NCBI GenBank assembly: GCA_003278225.1
Contig: QCGC01000002.1
Coordinates: 120,738 to 184,737, forward strand
Source of the DNA: Prochlorococcus sp. AG-363-P01
Lineage (GTDB): Bacteria > Cyanobacteriota > Cyanobacteriia > PCC-6307 > Cyanobiaceae
Length of the DNA stretch: 64,000 nt
Direction of reading: 5' to 3'
Made by a program: the position numbers and the translations under genes. Under the pieces are notes generated by a model. That model saw only the letters and a list, made by a program, of their open reading frames with translations, was not told where the DNA came from and made no database searches. How positions within the stretch are numbered: position 1 is the stretch's first letter; the number at the start of each line of letters is the position of its first letter. Of this stretch, positions 11,042-22,068 are shown piece by piece.

Positions 11042-11362
11042 TTATCCTCCAGACTGTTTAGGACGATATCCTTCTTGTTTCAAAAGGTCTAACAAAGCAT
11101 CAACATGATCGCCTTGCAGCTCCAAACAGCCGTCCTTCACTGTTCCTCCAGTACCACAGTCAGCCTTAAATCTTTTCAAAAGAGTCTTTGCTTCTGAATC
11201 ATGAAGTTGAAGCCCTTTTATGACAGTGACAGTCTTCCCACCTTTTCCACCTCTTAACCTATGCACTCGAACATTAAGTTCTCTTTTAGCTAAAACAGTT
11301 TTAGGCTTATAAGGTCTAGACATTGAAGAATCATCAAATTCATGCCAGCCACCCTTAGACAT
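11042..11362 (-). CDS. SUI1/YciH-family translation factor
   Basis: GGKGGKTVTVIKGLQL, FKADCGTGGTVKDGCLELQGDH. Confidence 0.92.
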   Translation of the reverse strand: MSKGGWHEFDDSSMSRPYKPKTVLAKRELNVRVHRLRGGKGGKTVTVIKGLQLHDSEAKTLLKRFKADCGTGGTVKDGCLELQGDHVDALLDLLKQEGYRPKQSGG

Positions 11363-11404
11363 TGATCTAGTTCTTAGGCTGGTATATATCTTCCACTAAT
11401 TACG

Positions 11405-12655
11405 TTGACAAGCACAATTCCCCCTCAGCCAAAAGATGTGGATTTGGCTATCAGTGCACGTCCATCCCCTATGGGTCGTTTTGGGCGTTATGGCGGTCAA
11501 TATGTTCCAGAGACACTAATGCCAGCACTTCGTGAGCTTGAAACAGCTGCTAAAAAAGCCTGGGAAGATAAAGCTTTTACAGAAGAACTCAATGGACTAT
11601 TACGTACATATGTAGGGCGTGCTACTCCTCTTTATGAAGCAAAACGTCTGTCTAATTATTATCGCAGGGCCAACGGAGGACCGCGCATTTGGTTGAAGCG
11701 CGAAGATCTCAATCACACAGGAGCCCACAAAATCAATAATGCTCTAGGGCAAGCACTTCTTGCTTTGAGAATGGGCAAAAATCGAATTATTGCTGAAACT
11801 GGGGCTGGCCAACATGGTGTTGCCACAGCAACTGTATGTGCCCGATTTGGACTTGATTGTGTGATTTATATGGGCAAAGAAGACATGCAAAGACAAGCAC
11901 TCAATGTTTTTCGCATGAGACTTCTTGGGGCCAAAGTAGAGCCTGTCATCTCTGGCACAGCAACGCTAAAAGATGCAACTAGCGAAGCCATCCGTGATTG
12001 GGTAACCAACGTTGAAAACACTCATTACATTCTTGGTTCTGTAGCAGGGCCACACCCTTATCCAATGCTAGTGAGAGATTTTCATGCAGTTATTGGTGAG
12101 GAAACGCGTCAGCAATGTGCTGAGGCCTTCGGTGGGCTTCCAAATGTGCTTTTAGCTTGTGTAGGGGGAGGTTCTAACGCAATGGGTCTTTTTCATCCAT
12201 TTGTTCAAGACACCTCAGTAAGGATGATTGGAGTCGAAGCGGCTGGAGATGGTATTCATACCAATCGTCATGCAGCAACAATTACTGAAGGAAGAGTTGG
12301 AGTTCTGCATGGGGCAATGAGCCTTCTATTACAAGATAAAAATGGACAAGTTCAAGAAGCCCATTCGATTAGTGCTGGATTGGATTACCCAGGGGTAGGT
12401 CCAGAGCATAGTTACTTACGAGACATAGGCCGCGCAGAATATGTAGCAGTAACTGATCAAGAAGCTTTAAATGCACTCAAGTTAACAAGTCAATTGGAAG
12501 GTATCATTCCCGCCCTTGAAACTGCCCATGCCTTTGCATGGCTTGAAAAGCTATGTCCTGAGCTTCAGTCAGGTACTGAAATAGTTATTAATTGCTCCGG
12601 GAGAGGGGATAAAGATGTAAATACAGTTGCAGAAAGGCTCGGAGAAGAGTTCTGA
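11405..12655 (+). CDS. trpB: tryptophan synthase beta chain (TTG start)
   Basis: [56 protein letters not shown]. Confidence 0.98.
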   Translation: MTSTIPPQPKDVDLAISARPSPMGRFGRYGGQYVPETLMPALRELETAAKKAWEDKAFTEELNGLLRTYVGRATPLYEAKRLSNYYRRANGGPRIWLKREDLNHTGAHKINNALGQALLALRMGKNRIIAETGAGQHGVATATVCARFGLDCVIYMGKEDMQRQALNVFRMRLLGAKVEPVISGTATLKDATSEAIRDWVTNVENTHYILGSVAGPHPYPMLVRDFHAVIGEETRQQCAEAFGGLPNVLLACVGGGSNAMGLFHPFVQDTSVRMIGVEAAGDGIHTNRHAATITEGRVGVLHGAMSLLLQDKNGQVQEAHSISAGLDYPGVGPEHSYLRDIGRAEYVAVTDQEALNALKLTSQLEGIIPALETAHAFAWLEKLCPELQSGTEIVINCSGRGDKDVNTVAERLGEEF

Positions 12656-12714
12656 GAATAAACTTTAAGACAAAATCAAATAAGATTTCCGTTTAAAGAT
12701 TTTTCTAGAGAAGT

Positions 12715-12738
12715 TAATCAATTTAAAAGAATTGATTA
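12715..12738. terminator. Possible intrinsic terminator between convergent trpB and hrcA
   Basis: Perfect 9-bp inverted repeat TAATCAATT-taaaag-AATTGATTA; weak U tract. Confidence 0.35.
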
Positions 12739-12777
12739 TTGCTATATATCTTGTCTAGTAGTTTTCCAAGTCAATAA

Positions 12778-13776
12778 TTAGCATAAGACTCGATTTAAAT
12801 GGTTCGCGACACTACTTACTGCAGCCATCGCTGTGGCGTAGGCCATGCGCATTGGACCAACCAAAGCAACATGACCAATTCCTTCATTCGAACTTTTATA
12901 TGGTGCGTGAACTACTGCACATTTAAGTAAAGCTTCATGAGGATGTTCAGATCCAATCAACACCCCACCCTGATGACTTTGAAACATTGGAACCACTGCT
13001 GCTGGCTGGCTATCCATAAGCTCTAAAAGTGGACGTAAACTATTGCTTTGACTGAATTCTGGTTGAGCTACTAATCGAGACATCCCATGGAATACAGCGC
13101 CAGCCTCAACAGTGGAATGTGAGTTTCTATGACTATCAATAGCATCTTTAACAATCGTGCCACTCATATGGAGCTGAGTAGGCAGACTTGTCCAATCCAA
13201 ACTGCCATTGACTGATTGGGCAAGTTGATCCCTCAGCCAAATTTCCATCGCTTCAAGCTCATTAGCAGCTTGTAATGGCAAGCGAATATTCAAATGACTT
13301 GCATGATTTGAATTTTCAACAAGCATCACCAACAATCTTTCTCCGCTCTGAACTAAACGAACTTCTTCAAGAGCACTTTTTTTGCGCGCGGGTCTAATGA
13401 TTACACTCATTAAGCCTGTGAAATCAGTAAGTCGCTTGGCTAATTGCCATAACAGATCATCTAATGACGCCAAGCTGAGACTTATATGCGTTAATTCTCT
13501 CTCCAAATGTTGAACTGCTACACCAGGAGGAGGAAGCAAGCAATTCACATAATGCCTATAACCATCAGGACTAGGAATTCTGCCAGAAGATGGATGAGGC
13601 TGAATCAGCAACCCTCTATTCTCAAGCACTCCCATCTCTGAACGAACAGTAGAGGAGCTTGCTTGAAGTCGAAAACGACGAACAAGAGCTTTACTCCCTA
13701 CAGGCTCCATGGTGTCCACATAATGATTCACCGTGGCACGAAGAACCTGCTGTTGACGTGCTGGCAGAGTCTCCAA
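12778..13776 (-). CDS. hrcA: Heat-inducible transcription repressor HrcA
   Basis: LPARQQQVLRATVNHYVDTMEPVGSKALVRRF...SSSTVRSEMGVLENRGLLIQPHPSSGRIPSPDGYRHYV. Confidence 0.96.
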   Translation of the reverse strand: METLPARQQQVLRATVNHYVDTMEPVGSKALVRRFRLQASSSTVRSEMGVLENRGLLIQPHPSSGRIPSPDGYRHYVNCLLPPPGVAVQHLERELTHISLSLASLDDLLWQLAKRLTDFTGLMSVIIRPARKKSALEEVRLVQSGERLLVMLVENSNHASHLNIRLPLQAANELEAMEIWLRDQLAQSVNGSLDWTSLPTQLHMSGTIVKDAIDSHRNSHSTVEAGAVFHGMSRLVAQPEFSQSNSLRPLLELMDSQPAAVVPMFQSHQGGVLIGSEHPHEALLKCAVVHAPYKSSNEGIGHVALVGPMRMAYATAMAAVSSVANHLNRVLC

Positions 13777-13854
13777 TTGAATAAATTAATCAATATGATC
13801 GTACGTTGATTTATAAAAAACTCTCAACACTATGAAGAAGTTTGGAAGAACTTT

Positions 13855-14208
13855 TCAATAACGAGCAACTGATGAATCAACTTGTTCACTCCAAGCGGCT
13901 ATCCCTCCTTCAAGATTCCAAACTTCTAATTGCCAATCTTGCTGTATTAACCAATTTGCAAAATTCCAACTACGAACCCCTAAATGACAAATCACTACAA
14001 CTGGTTGATCCTTGACTAATTTCTCAGGAAGTTCTTCTTTCCAAGCAAAAGCCTGGCTTAGGGGCAAATGGATAACTGGAGAAGGAAAGGGTGCAATAAC
14101 CAATTCATCATCTTCACGCACATCAATCAAGGTTGGTTTTGAAGACTCATCCATCAACCATTGATTTAACGCCTTTGGAGAAAGATTTTTAGGGATTGGC
14201 TCGCTCAT
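13855..14208 (-). CDS. Rhodanese-domain protein
   Basis: LIDVREDDELVIAPFP...VVICHLGVRSWNFANWL. Confidence 0.88.
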   Translation of the reverse strand: MSEPIPKNLSPKALNQWLMDESSKPTLIDVREDDELVIAPFPSPVIHLPLSQAFAWKEELPEKLVKDQPVVVICHLGVRSWNFANWLIQQDWQLEVWNLEGGIAAWSEQVDSSVARY

Positions 14209-14285
14209 TTCACCATTTTTATGCGAATTATAGGAATCCGGTCACTAATGAATAAAGATAATCTGCAGTCTCACGCTACGAATCC

Positions 14286-15881
14286 ATGAAGGTTTATTCC
14301 TTCCTTGTTTCTTTAGTGATCTCATTAACCTTTTTAGGTTTACTTGCTATGGGTGCCACCTCTGCCAGTGCCATCCAAGCTCCAATAACTACTCACAAAC
14401 CTTCTGTTGAACTACCAAATGCAGCCAAGTTTTTCCCAAAGGACGCATCCTTCACCATCCATTGGATGCCAGATAACGAAAATGGAGAAGAATTTAACTA
14501 TTTGACTCACTCTTCTAAAGCAATAAAAGGCATTGATCAGGCTCGAAGGCTTATGTCAGGGCTATTTGCACTGACAGGGTTAGATTTTGATGCTGAACTT
14601 GCTGGTTGGATTGGGAGTAACGTAAGTTTAGCTTTCTTCGAAACTAATGAAATTGATAAGCCTTTAGATTGGATAATTGCACTTTCAAGTATTAACAAAG
14701 ATGGTGCAAAAGATTTCTTGCATCGCTACTGGGGTAAGGAAGCATTAGCAGGAGTAAATGTAGAAGTCGAGAATTACAGAGGGATTGGGATAATTGGGAG
14801 CAACGCTATCTTAGGAGAAGATATATCCCCTCAAAAAGCAACAACATTAATTAATAATAATCTTTTGCTAATAGCCTCTAACAAAAGAATATTAAAAAAA
14901 TCATTAGACCTCTCTCAAAAGTATGAGCTAAATCAGTTAGGAGATAAAAGACTAAAGGAGTCAATGCTAAGTATTGAGAGTGGGAATGCATTAATTACAA
15001 TTTCACAACACGGTCTGAACTCATTATTTTCAATGCCAATAAAATTCAGTCAAAGAACAGACTTTAATGGTTTCACAGGCTCAGTTAAATTCAACAAATC
15101 CAATATCACTTTAGATGGTATTTTTCAATCAAAGACTCAATTGAAAGGAATCGAAGCTGAACAAGAAGAGTCTTTGTCTCTTTTACAAGGCACATCAGGA
15201 CCTGCCGAGGCTGTAATAATAATAAAGTCATCTTCAGAGTTACTTAGAGAGAACAATCAAGAACCTCTACATCAATTAGTTAGGCCATTAATTCGGAAGG
15301 AATTGCAGAAAGTAAAAGGATTAACACCAAAAGCTATTACTAGTTTAAATAAAGGACCACTAATCTGGATTCAAGAACCTGCAGGATGGGTTTTAGGCAC
15401 ACAAAAAGATAAACCAACCTTTGAAGTGATTGATGAATTTCTTAAGCAGCAAGGAGAAAATCCATCGGAGCTTATGATAAATAAAAAAACTTTCAAAGTA
15501 TGGTCAAAATTAGTTCCCAAAAATAACCAAAATAACTACACTTTAGAAACCGAATTAGGAGCAATCTTATCTGAAGACTCTGACAATAACTGGTGGGCTG
15601 AAACACTTGAAGCCATGCAGCAGCGCGAAGAAACTGGAGCAGAGGTACTACAAGCGCAATTGAAAGATATCATCATAAACAATAAGCAATTTCCAGAAAT
15701 TGCCTTATTATTAAATTCAAATCAAGCGGAAAACTATTTAAACAAATGGGATCCTTGGCTTCTTCTTCAGACAGTTTCAGATAGTTCTTTAAAAAGCAAT
15801 ATCCAAGGTTTGGCGTTAACTATAAATCCTGATGAGAATCAGACAGGGATAGCATTACGCACAAGCCTTGATATTTCTTAG
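14286..15881 (+). CDS. Secreted/anchored DUF3352-like conserved protein
   Basis: N-terminal signal/TM segment; long open frame with DUF3352-like architecture (FFPKDASFTIHW, GSNVSLAFFE). Confidence 0.7.
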   Translation: MKVYSFLVSLVISLTFLGLLAMGATSASAIQAPITTHKPSVELPNAAKFFPKDASFTIHWMPDNENGEEFNYLTHSSKAIKGIDQARRLMSGLFALTGLDFDAELAGWIGSNVSLAFFETNEIDKPLDWIIALSSINKDGAKDFLHRYWGKEALAGVNVEVENYRGIGIIGSNAILGEDISPQKATTLINNNLLLIASNKRILKKSLDLSQKYELNQLGDKRLKESMLSIESGNALITISQHGLNSLFSMPIKFSQRTDFNGFTGSVKFNKSNITLDGIFQSKTQLKGIEAEQEESLSLLQGTSGPAEAVIIIKSSSELLRENNQEPLHQLVRPLIRKELQKVKGLTPKAITSLNKGPLIWIQEPAGWVLGTQKDKPTFEVIDEFLKQQGENPSELMINKKTFKVWSKLVPKNNQNNYTLETELGAILSEDSDNNWWAETLEAMQQREETGAEVLQAQLKDIIINNKQFPEIALLLNSNQAENYLNKWDPWLLLQTVSDSSLKSNIQGLALTINPDENQTGIALRTSLDIS

Positions 15882-15926
15882 TATCATATCTACAGAAAAT
15901 AGACAGTTGATTTTAGGAGAAAATAT

Positions 15927-16179
15927 ATGGCAAAATAATTACAATTCAAACAAATAATAGCTTCGGTTTTATCAGGAAAACAATCCAAGCTAAACTTTGA
16001 AAGTAGACAAAATTTCATCTCAAGATTGTCCTTTATTATTCAAATCCACATGAAGCTCAGATGACTAATCTTAAACCTCTTCCAATTGAGGGCATCAAAG
16101 CGTCACTTAAATAATTTTCAAGATTGACACATCAGATGGAAGAATAAAGTTCAAGACTAGTTGGTCTAAGCAGAGCTAA
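15927..16179 (+). pseudogene. Possible degraded small gene upstream of gltA
   Basis: AGGAG Shine-Dalgarno then ATG GCA AAA TAA; same frame reopens for 41 codons (LQFKQIIASVLSGKQSKLNFESRQNFISRLSFIIQIHMKLR*), then further short frames MTNLKPLPIEGIKASLK* and IFKIDTSDGRIKFKTSWSKQS*. Confidence 0.3.
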
Positions 16180-16243
16180 TGGCACCACTCAAGCCAAACT
16201 GCATCTTGCTCCTGAATTTCAATAACCTATTCAATTTGAACAG

Positions 16244-17428
16244 ATGGTTGTAGAGCAGCAAAAAACAGAAAAGACTCTCAACCCAACAGCGATTGGATTA
16301 CGTCCTGGTCTGGAAGGAGTGCCAGTTAGCCAATCTTCCATTTGCGACATCGATGGCATCAAAGGAGAACTGACATATAGAGGTTATCCAATTGCAGAGC
16401 TTGCGGCTCAAAGTAGCTTTCTTGAAACCACTTACCTACTGATATGGGGAGAGTTACCTAGTACCCAACAATTAAGAGATTTTGAAAGAGAAGTGCAAAT
16501 GCATAGGAGAGTTAGTTTTCGAGTAAGAGACATGATGAAATGCTTTCCAGCTACTGGTCACCCAATGGATGCACTGCAATCAAGTGCCGCATCACTTGGT
16601 CTGTTTTATTCACGTAGAGCAATAGATGATCCGCAATATATATATGACGCTGTAGTGAGGCTTATCGCAAAAATTCCAACAATGGTGGCTGCTTTTCAAC
16701 TAATCCGCAAAGGGCAAGACCCAATCCAACCTCGAGATGATCTTGCCTATTCAGCAAATTTCCTTTATATGCTCACAGAACGAGAACCAGACCCTTTATC
16801 AGCAAGAATCTTTGATCGCTGTCTCATACTTCATGCAGAACACAGCCTTAATGCAAGCACTTTTAGCGCAAGAGTGACTGCAAGCACCCTTACAGATCCT
16901 TATGCAGTCATAGCCTCTGCTGTAGGAACCCTTGCTGGGCCTCTTCATGGAGGAGCAAATGAAGATGTCATCAAAATGCTGGAAGAGATAGGAACACCAG
17001 AAAACGCAAGCTCCTACTTAAATGAAGCAATATCTAATAAGCGAAAGATCATGGGCTTTGGTCATCGAGAATACAAAGTTAAAGATCCTCGTGCATCCAT
17101 TCTTCAAAGTCTTGCCGAAGAGCTTTTTGCAAGGTTCGGGAAAGACAATATGTATGAAGTAGCACTAGCTCTAGAGGAAGCAGCCGAAAGCCACTTAGGC
17201 AAGAAAGGAATATTCCCAAACGTGGACTTTTATTCAGGTCTTGTCTATCGCAAACTTGGGATTCCTAAAGATCTTTTCACACCGGTTTTCGCGATATCTC
17301 GAGTTACAGGCTGGTTAGCTCATTGGCGTGAACAGCTTGGCGCAAATCGAATCTTTAGACCTTCGCAAGTTTATACAGGTGAGAAACCAAGACAATGGAA
17401 GCCCGCTGAAGAACGGTCTTCTACCTAA
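16244..17428 (+). CDS. gltA: citrate synthase
   Basis: LRPGLEGVPVSQSSICDIDGIKGELTYRGYPI, GPLHGGANEDVIKML, GFGHREYKVKDPRA. Confidence 0.97.
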   Translation: MVVEQQKTEKTLNPTAIGLRPGLEGVPVSQSSICDIDGIKGELTYRGYPIAELAAQSSFLETTYLLIWGELPSTQQLRDFEREVQMHRRVSFRVRDMMKCFPATGHPMDALQSSAASLGLFYSRRAIDDPQYIYDAVVRLIAKIPTMVAAFQLIRKGQDPIQPRDDLAYSANFLYMLTEREPDPLSARIFDRCLILHAEHSLNASTFSARVTASTLTDPYAVIASAVGTLAGPLHGGANEDVIKMLEEIGTPENASSYLNEAISNKRKIMGFGHREYKVKDPRASILQSLAEELFARFGKDNMYEVALALEEAAESHLGKKGIFPNVDFYSGLVYRKLGIPKDLFTPVFAISRVTGWLAHWREQLGANRIFRPSQVYTGEKPRQWKPAEERSST

Positions 17429-17461
17429 AGCCTCTAACTTGCAAATATCTCATCTCCACAA

Positions 17462-18616
17462 ATGGTGATTATTACTGGGACAACCCCACAAGCCATGACA
17501 AGTCAAGGCATAGATCTCGAACTTGGCTTCAGCCAAGTTGTTCAGGGCCTAGGGATCCGCCCCGATATCGCACATTTACTCTGGCTACCACTCCCAATGC
17601 TGCTTGTTTTAGTGGCAGCTCTTATTGGTGTTCTAGTGACCGTATGGCTTGAACGAAAAGTTTCTGCTGCTGCACAACAACGAATTGGTCCTGAATATGC
17701 AGGTGCTTTAGGTGTACTTCAACCCTTAGCCGATGGACTCAAACTACTTGTAAAAGAAGATGTGATCCCTAAACGAGCTGATGGACTGCTATTTACGTTG
17801 GGACCTGTTTTGGTCTTAATACCCGTCATTCTTTCTTGGCTAATAATTCCATTTGGGCAAAATCTTCTTATTAGCAATGTAGGAATAGGAATATTTCTTT
17901 GGATAGCACTTAGCAGCATTCAACCTATTGGACTACTAATGAGTGGATATGCATCAAACAACAAATACTCACTTCTTGGTGGATTACGAGCAGCAGCACA
18001 ATCCATAAGTTATGAAATTCCCTTGGCCCTAGCTGTGCTTGCGGTTGTGATGATGAGCAATTCTCTAAGTACGGTTGATATTGTCCAGCAACAAAATGGT
18101 TTTGGCCTACTAAGTTGGAATGTATGGCGGCAACCTATAGGGTTTTTAATCTTCTGGATTTGTGCACTAGCAGAATGTGAGAGGCTTCCTTTCGACCTTC
18201 CAGAAGCTGAAGAAGAATTAGTTGCTGGATATCAAACGGAATACGCAGGAATGAAATTTGCCTTGTTTTATCTAGGTAGCTATATAAATCTTGTTCTTTC
18301 TTCCCTACTTGTATCAGTCCTTTACTTAGGTGGTTGGGGTTTTCCTATACCTGTTGAATGGCTTGCAGGGTGGCTAAATCAATCAGTTGATACACCTTTA
18401 GTACAAGTGATTACTGGATCTGTAGGAATTGTGATGACTGTTATGAAAACCTATCTACTGGTTTTCTTAGCAATATTGCTTCGTTGGACGACCCCTAGAG
18501 TCCGAATTGATCAATTGCTCGACCTTGGCTGGAAATTTCTACTCCCCATTTCTTTAGCAAATCTGCTTATCACAGCTTCATTAAAATTGGCATTTCCCTT
18601 GGCTTTTGGGGGATGA
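17462..18616 (+). CDS. ndhA: NAD(P)H-quinone oxidoreductase subunit 1
   Basis: [64 protein letters not shown]. Confidence 0.98.
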   Translation: MVIITGTTPQAMTSQGIDLELGFSQVVQGLGIRPDIAHLLWLPLPMLLVLVAALIGVLVTVWLERKVSAAAQQRIGPEYAGALGVLQPLADGLKLLVKEDVIPKRADGLLFTLGPVLVLIPVILSWLIIPFGQNLLISNVGIGIFLWIALSSIQPIGLLMSGYASNNKYSLLGGLRAAAQSISYEIPLALAVLAVVMMSNSLSTVDIVQQQNGFGLLSWNVWRQPIGFLIFWICALAECERLPFDLPEAEEELVAGYQTEYAGMKFALFYLGSYINLVLSSLLVSVLYLGGWGFPIPVEWLAGWLNQSVDTPLVQVITGSVGIVMTVMKTYLLVFLAILLRWTTPRVRIDQLLDLGWKFLLPISLANLLITASLKLAFPLAFGG

Positions 18617-18729
18617 CAACACAAAAGGGTCAGTACAACAGGCCAACTATGAATACTTCTCCTTACAAAGTTTAAAAGGCTTGTAAAATTTATAAGGTCA
18701 ACAAAGTCTCCCCCGAAAGTTCCATTCGA

Positions 18730-19380
18730 ATGCTGGGTTTTCTTAAAAAAGTTACTGATTACACAAAGGAGGCAGTTGGTTCAGCCAACTATCTCCTGCA
18801 AGGGTTGAGCGTTACTTTTGACCATATGCGACGTAGACCAATAACCATCCAATATCCATATGAGAAATTAATCCCTTCTGAGCGTTACCGAGGTCGAATT
18901 CATTACGAATTCGATAAGTGCATAGCCTGTGAAGTATGTGTAAGAGTTTGCCCTATAAATCTTCCAGTTGTGGACTGGGTTATGAATAAAGAAACCAAGA
19001 AGAAAGAACTACGCAACTATTCAATTGATTTTGGGGTATGTATCTTTTGTGGAAATTGCGTTGAATACTGCCCAACCAACTGTCTTTCCATGACAGAAGA
19101 ATATGAATTAGCCGCTTTCGATAGGCATAGCTTGAATTACGACAATGTCGCTTTAGGTCGTTTACCGACAAGCGTTACAACAGACCCATCAGTAAGACCA
19201 TTGCGTGAACTTGGTTACTTGCCTCAAGGAGTAATGGACCCACATGATTTACCTTCAGATAAACCAAGAGCAGGAAAATTACCTTCAGAAGTTCTGGAGG
19301 CCATCACTACAGATGCTTCAAGCAAGGGTTCTGAGAAATCAAGTGAAAATCTTGTCCAATTAGAAAAAGAAGCAGAATGA
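18730..19380 (+). CDS. ndhI: NAD(P)H-quinone oxidoreductase subunit I
   Basis: Two 4Fe-4S motifs [16 protein letters not shown] and [16 protein letters not shown]. Confidence 0.98.
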   Translation: MLGFLKKVTDYTKEAVGSANYLLQGLSVTFDHMRRRPITIQYPYEKLIPSERYRGRIHYEFDKCIACEVCVRVCPINLPVVDWVMNKETKKKELRNYSIDFGVCIFCGNCVEYCPTNCLSMTEEYELAAFDRHSLNYDNVALGRLPTSVTTDPSVRPLRELGYLPQGVMDPHDLPSDKPRAGKLPSEVLEAITTDASSKGSEKSSENLVQLEKEAE

Positions 19381-19979
19381 ATATTGCAACTTCAACAGAA
19401 GTAATTTGCTTTGCGGTTCTTGCAACTGTTGTTGTAATTGGCGGACTGGGAGTCATATTACTAGATAATATTGTTTACTCAGCATTTTTATTAGGTGGAG
19501 TATTTTTAGCTGTGGCAGGTCTATATCTACTTTTAAATGCAAGTTTTGTCGCTGCAGCTCAGGTTTTAGTTTATGTAGGAGCCGTAAATGTACTTATTCT
19601 CTTCGCTATTATGCTCGTCAACAAAAAGGAAGATCTAAAGCCCATTAAAAGCTTAAGAACAAGAAAAATACTGTCAGCAGGTGTATGTGCAGGACTACTA
19701 GGATTACTGATTAGAGTGAATTTAACTACTCCCTGGTCATTACCAGGGCCTAATGGAATAGGAGAGCAAGCAACTATTCGAATTGGAGAACACCTATTCA
19801 CTGATTACCTTTTACCATTCGAACTTGCTTCTGTCCTTTTACTAATGGCAATGATTGGAGCAATAGTATTAGCTCGCAGAGACGTTTTAGTTAGTGATGT
19901 AGGTACAGGAAAGTCTGTCAACCAAAGTCTTATAGAAAAAACACAACCTCCTCTCTTAATAGACAAGTCATCAAAGTAA
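19377..19979 (+). CDS. ndhG: NAD(P)H-quinone oxidoreductase subunit 6
   Basis: [24 protein letters not shown]; ndhA-I-G-E order. Confidence 0.96.
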   Translation: MNIATSTEVICFAVLATVVVIGGLGVILLDNIVYSAFLLGGVFLAVAGLYLLLNASFVAAAQVLVYVGAVNVLILFAIMLVNKKEDLKPIKSLRTRKILSAGVCAGLLGLLIRVNLTTPWSLPGPNGIGEQATIRIGEHLFTDYLLPFELASVLLLMAMIGAIVLARRDVLVSDVGTGKSVNQSLIEKTQPPLLIDKSSK

Positions 19980-20023
19980 TTTACTTGTCTTAATAATCCT
20001 GCTTAAATCCACCTAGTATTTCA

Positions 20024-20353
20024 ATGATCGAAATTTTTACAGGTCCAGTTCCACTTCAAGCTTATCTCTTACTTGCTTCATTTCTATTCTGTATTGGAGT
20101 TTGGGGACTAATTAATAGTCGAAATGCAGTACGTGTATTGATGAGTATTGAATTGATGCTTAACTCAGTTAATATAAATTTAATAGCATTTTCTTCTTAT
20201 CTAGATGGAGCTTTAATAAGAGGGCAAGTTTTTACTATATTTGTAATAACAGTTGCAGCTGCGGAAGCTGCCGTTGGATTAGCTATTCTTCTTTCTCTAT
20301 ATAGAAATAGAGTAACAATCGATATGGAAAATTTCAATTTACTGCGCTGGTAG
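20024..20353 (+). CDS. ndhE: NAD(P)H-quinone oxidoreductase subunit 4L
   Basis: [25 protein letters not shown]...[16 protein letters not shown]. Confidence 0.97.
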   Translation: MIEIFTGPVPLQAYLLLASFLFCIGVWGLINSRNAVRVLMSIELMLNSVNINLIAFSSYLDGALIRGQVFTIFVITVAAAEAAVGLAILLSLYRNRVTIDMENFNLLRW

Positions 20354-20363
20354 AGCAAAGAAG

Positions 20364-21263
20364 ATGTTCCTCGATCTGGTCTGGTTGATCTGTCGAGCAA
20401 ATAGCAAAGCTGCTAAAATAACTAGCTCTTATGTAAGTAAAGAGCTAAAGGATAATTGCATTGAAGTTATAACAACAATAAGCAATTCATCAGATAATTC
20501 ATTAGTACAACTATTGGAATCAACAAAGCAATTACCAAGCCTAGCTATTGTTCTTGGTGGTGATGGCACTGTACTGCATGCTGCACAACAACTTGCAAAA
20601 CACAACATACCCATTCTAAGTTTTAACGTTGGTGGGAACTTAGGCTTTCTAACTCATGATGGTAATTTGCTAAATGATTCGACAATTTGGAAAACAATAA
20701 TTGAAAATAAATTCTCAATACATCAAAGGATGATGCTAGAAGCAAGAATAGAAAGAAATGGCTTAAAAAATAATTCAACTCCAAATGCATTAAATGATTT
20801 CTATATTCGCTCATCTCATGAAGACAATTCTCCAACTTGTACCTTAGAGCTTGAAATTGATGGAGAAGTTGTTGACCAATACAGAGGTGATGGGCTTATA
20901 GTTTCTACCCCAACAGGCTCCACAGCTTATTCGATGGCAAGCGGTGGTCCAATTCTACATCCTGAAATAGAAGCGATAATTGTTAGTCCAATCTGTCCAA
21001 TGAGTCTATCAAGCAGACCTATAATTGTTCCATCAAGCTCAAGATTAGTAGTTAAGGTTAAGCCTCTATGCAATCAAACTCAAAGAGTTAAACTATGGCA
21101 AGATGGGGCTGGAGGGGATTTAATTGAACCTGGAGAACGATGCATCATTAATCGGGCAAGTAACAACGTGAAAATGATGATTCTGGAACAAAGTACTTCT
21201 TATTACAGAACTCTTACTCAAAAATTACACTGGGCGGGAAGTATCAATAGAAAAAAAAATTGA
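20364..21263 (+). CDS. nadK: NAD kinase
   Basis: LGGDGTVLHAA, NVGGNLGFLTHDG, YRGDGLIVSTPTGSTAYSMASGGPILHP. Confidence 0.95.
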   Translation: MFLDLVWLICRANSKAAKITSSYVSKELKDNCIEVITTISNSSDNSLVQLLESTKQLPSLAIVLGGDGTVLHAAQQLAKHNIPILSFNVGGNLGFLTHDGNLLNDSTIWKTIIENKFSIHQRMMLEARIERNGLKNNSTPNALNDFYIRSSHEDNSPTCTLELEIDGEVVDQYRGDGLIVSTPTGSTAYSMASGGPILHPEIEAIIVSPICPMSLSSRPIIVPSSSRLVVKVKPLCNQTQRVKLWQDGAGGDLIEPGERCIINRASNNVKMMILEQSTSYYRTLTQKLHWAGSINRKKN

Positions 21264-21775
21264 CGAAAGTAAGCTCAATGGCTATTGAAATTGAAAGAAG
21301 ATTCCTGGTTCAAGGAAAGGAATGGAAAGAAATCGCACATAATCCTCAATATTTACGCCAAGGATACTTAGCAACAAGTCGTGAATATTGGACAATAAGA
21401 ATAAGAATACTTGAGAATAAGGAAGCCTGGATCACATTAAAATCACCTGCAGAAGGTATTTCAATGAATGAGTTTGAGTACTCAATCCCATTAGATGATG
21501 CTGAATCAATATGGAATCTAGTAACACACAAAATAACAAAGACACGTTATCAGTTAAATCTCAATTGTGGAGAGTGGGTAATTGATTGCTTTCAAAAGGA
21601 TAATTCACCCTTGGTCATAGCAGAAGTCGAATTAGCTTCAAGCAATGAGAAAATTCAGATACCGAATTGGTGTTATCAAGAAATTACATCCAATAAGAAA
21701 TTGAGCAATGCAGCTTTAGCTTTAAACCCAATCTCTACTTGGTCAAAAGGAAGTCGTCGTGCAATAGATCTCTAA
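21260..21775 (+). CDS. CYTH-domain protein (adenylate cyclase/triphosphatase-like)
   Basis: EIERRFLV...RQGYLATSREYWTIRIRI...WITLKSPAEGISMNEFEYSIPLDDAE; 4-bp overlap with nadK. Confidence 0.88.
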   Translation: MTKVSSMAIEIERRFLVQGKEWKEIAHNPQYLRQGYLATSREYWTIRIRILENKEAWITLKSPAEGISMNEFEYSIPLDDAESIWNLVTHKITKTRYQLNLNCGEWVIDCFQKDNSPLVIAEVELASSNEKIQIPNWCYQEITSNKKLSNAALALNPISTWSKGSRRAIDL

Positions 21776-21804
21776 AAAGGGAATAGAGCCCCTCTTCCTT
21801 TAGA

Positions 21805-22068
21805 TTGTCTTTATATTCCTCGGCGGAATGGCGTTGCCTTCGGCATGAGGTAATCAAGGCTATAGGAGGTCAAATTTTGTATGGCTTGTACGACATTCAA
21901 GGAATTCTCCGATACGTAGGTAGAGAGCGAGAGGATTGCTTGGCCTATGCAGAGCTCTTTGACCTCAAATCAGTTGAGGTTTGCTTGCTCGCCCAAACAG
22001 AATTTAATGAGAAGAGTTCAGGGTTTACGGGTCGGGTGAAGGTTCATCAGGTAATGAGCAACAATTAA
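21805..22068 (+). CDS. Small conserved-looking hypothetical protein (TTG start)
   Basis: 87-aa frame (ILYGLYDIQGILRYVGREREDCLAYAELFDL) with protein-like composition; tail overlaps the convergent LuxR gene. Confidence 0.6.
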   Translation: MSLYSSAEWRCLRHEVIKAIGGQILYGLYDIQGILRYVGREREDCLAYAELFDLKSVEVCLLAQTEFNEKSSGFTGRVKVHQVMSNN

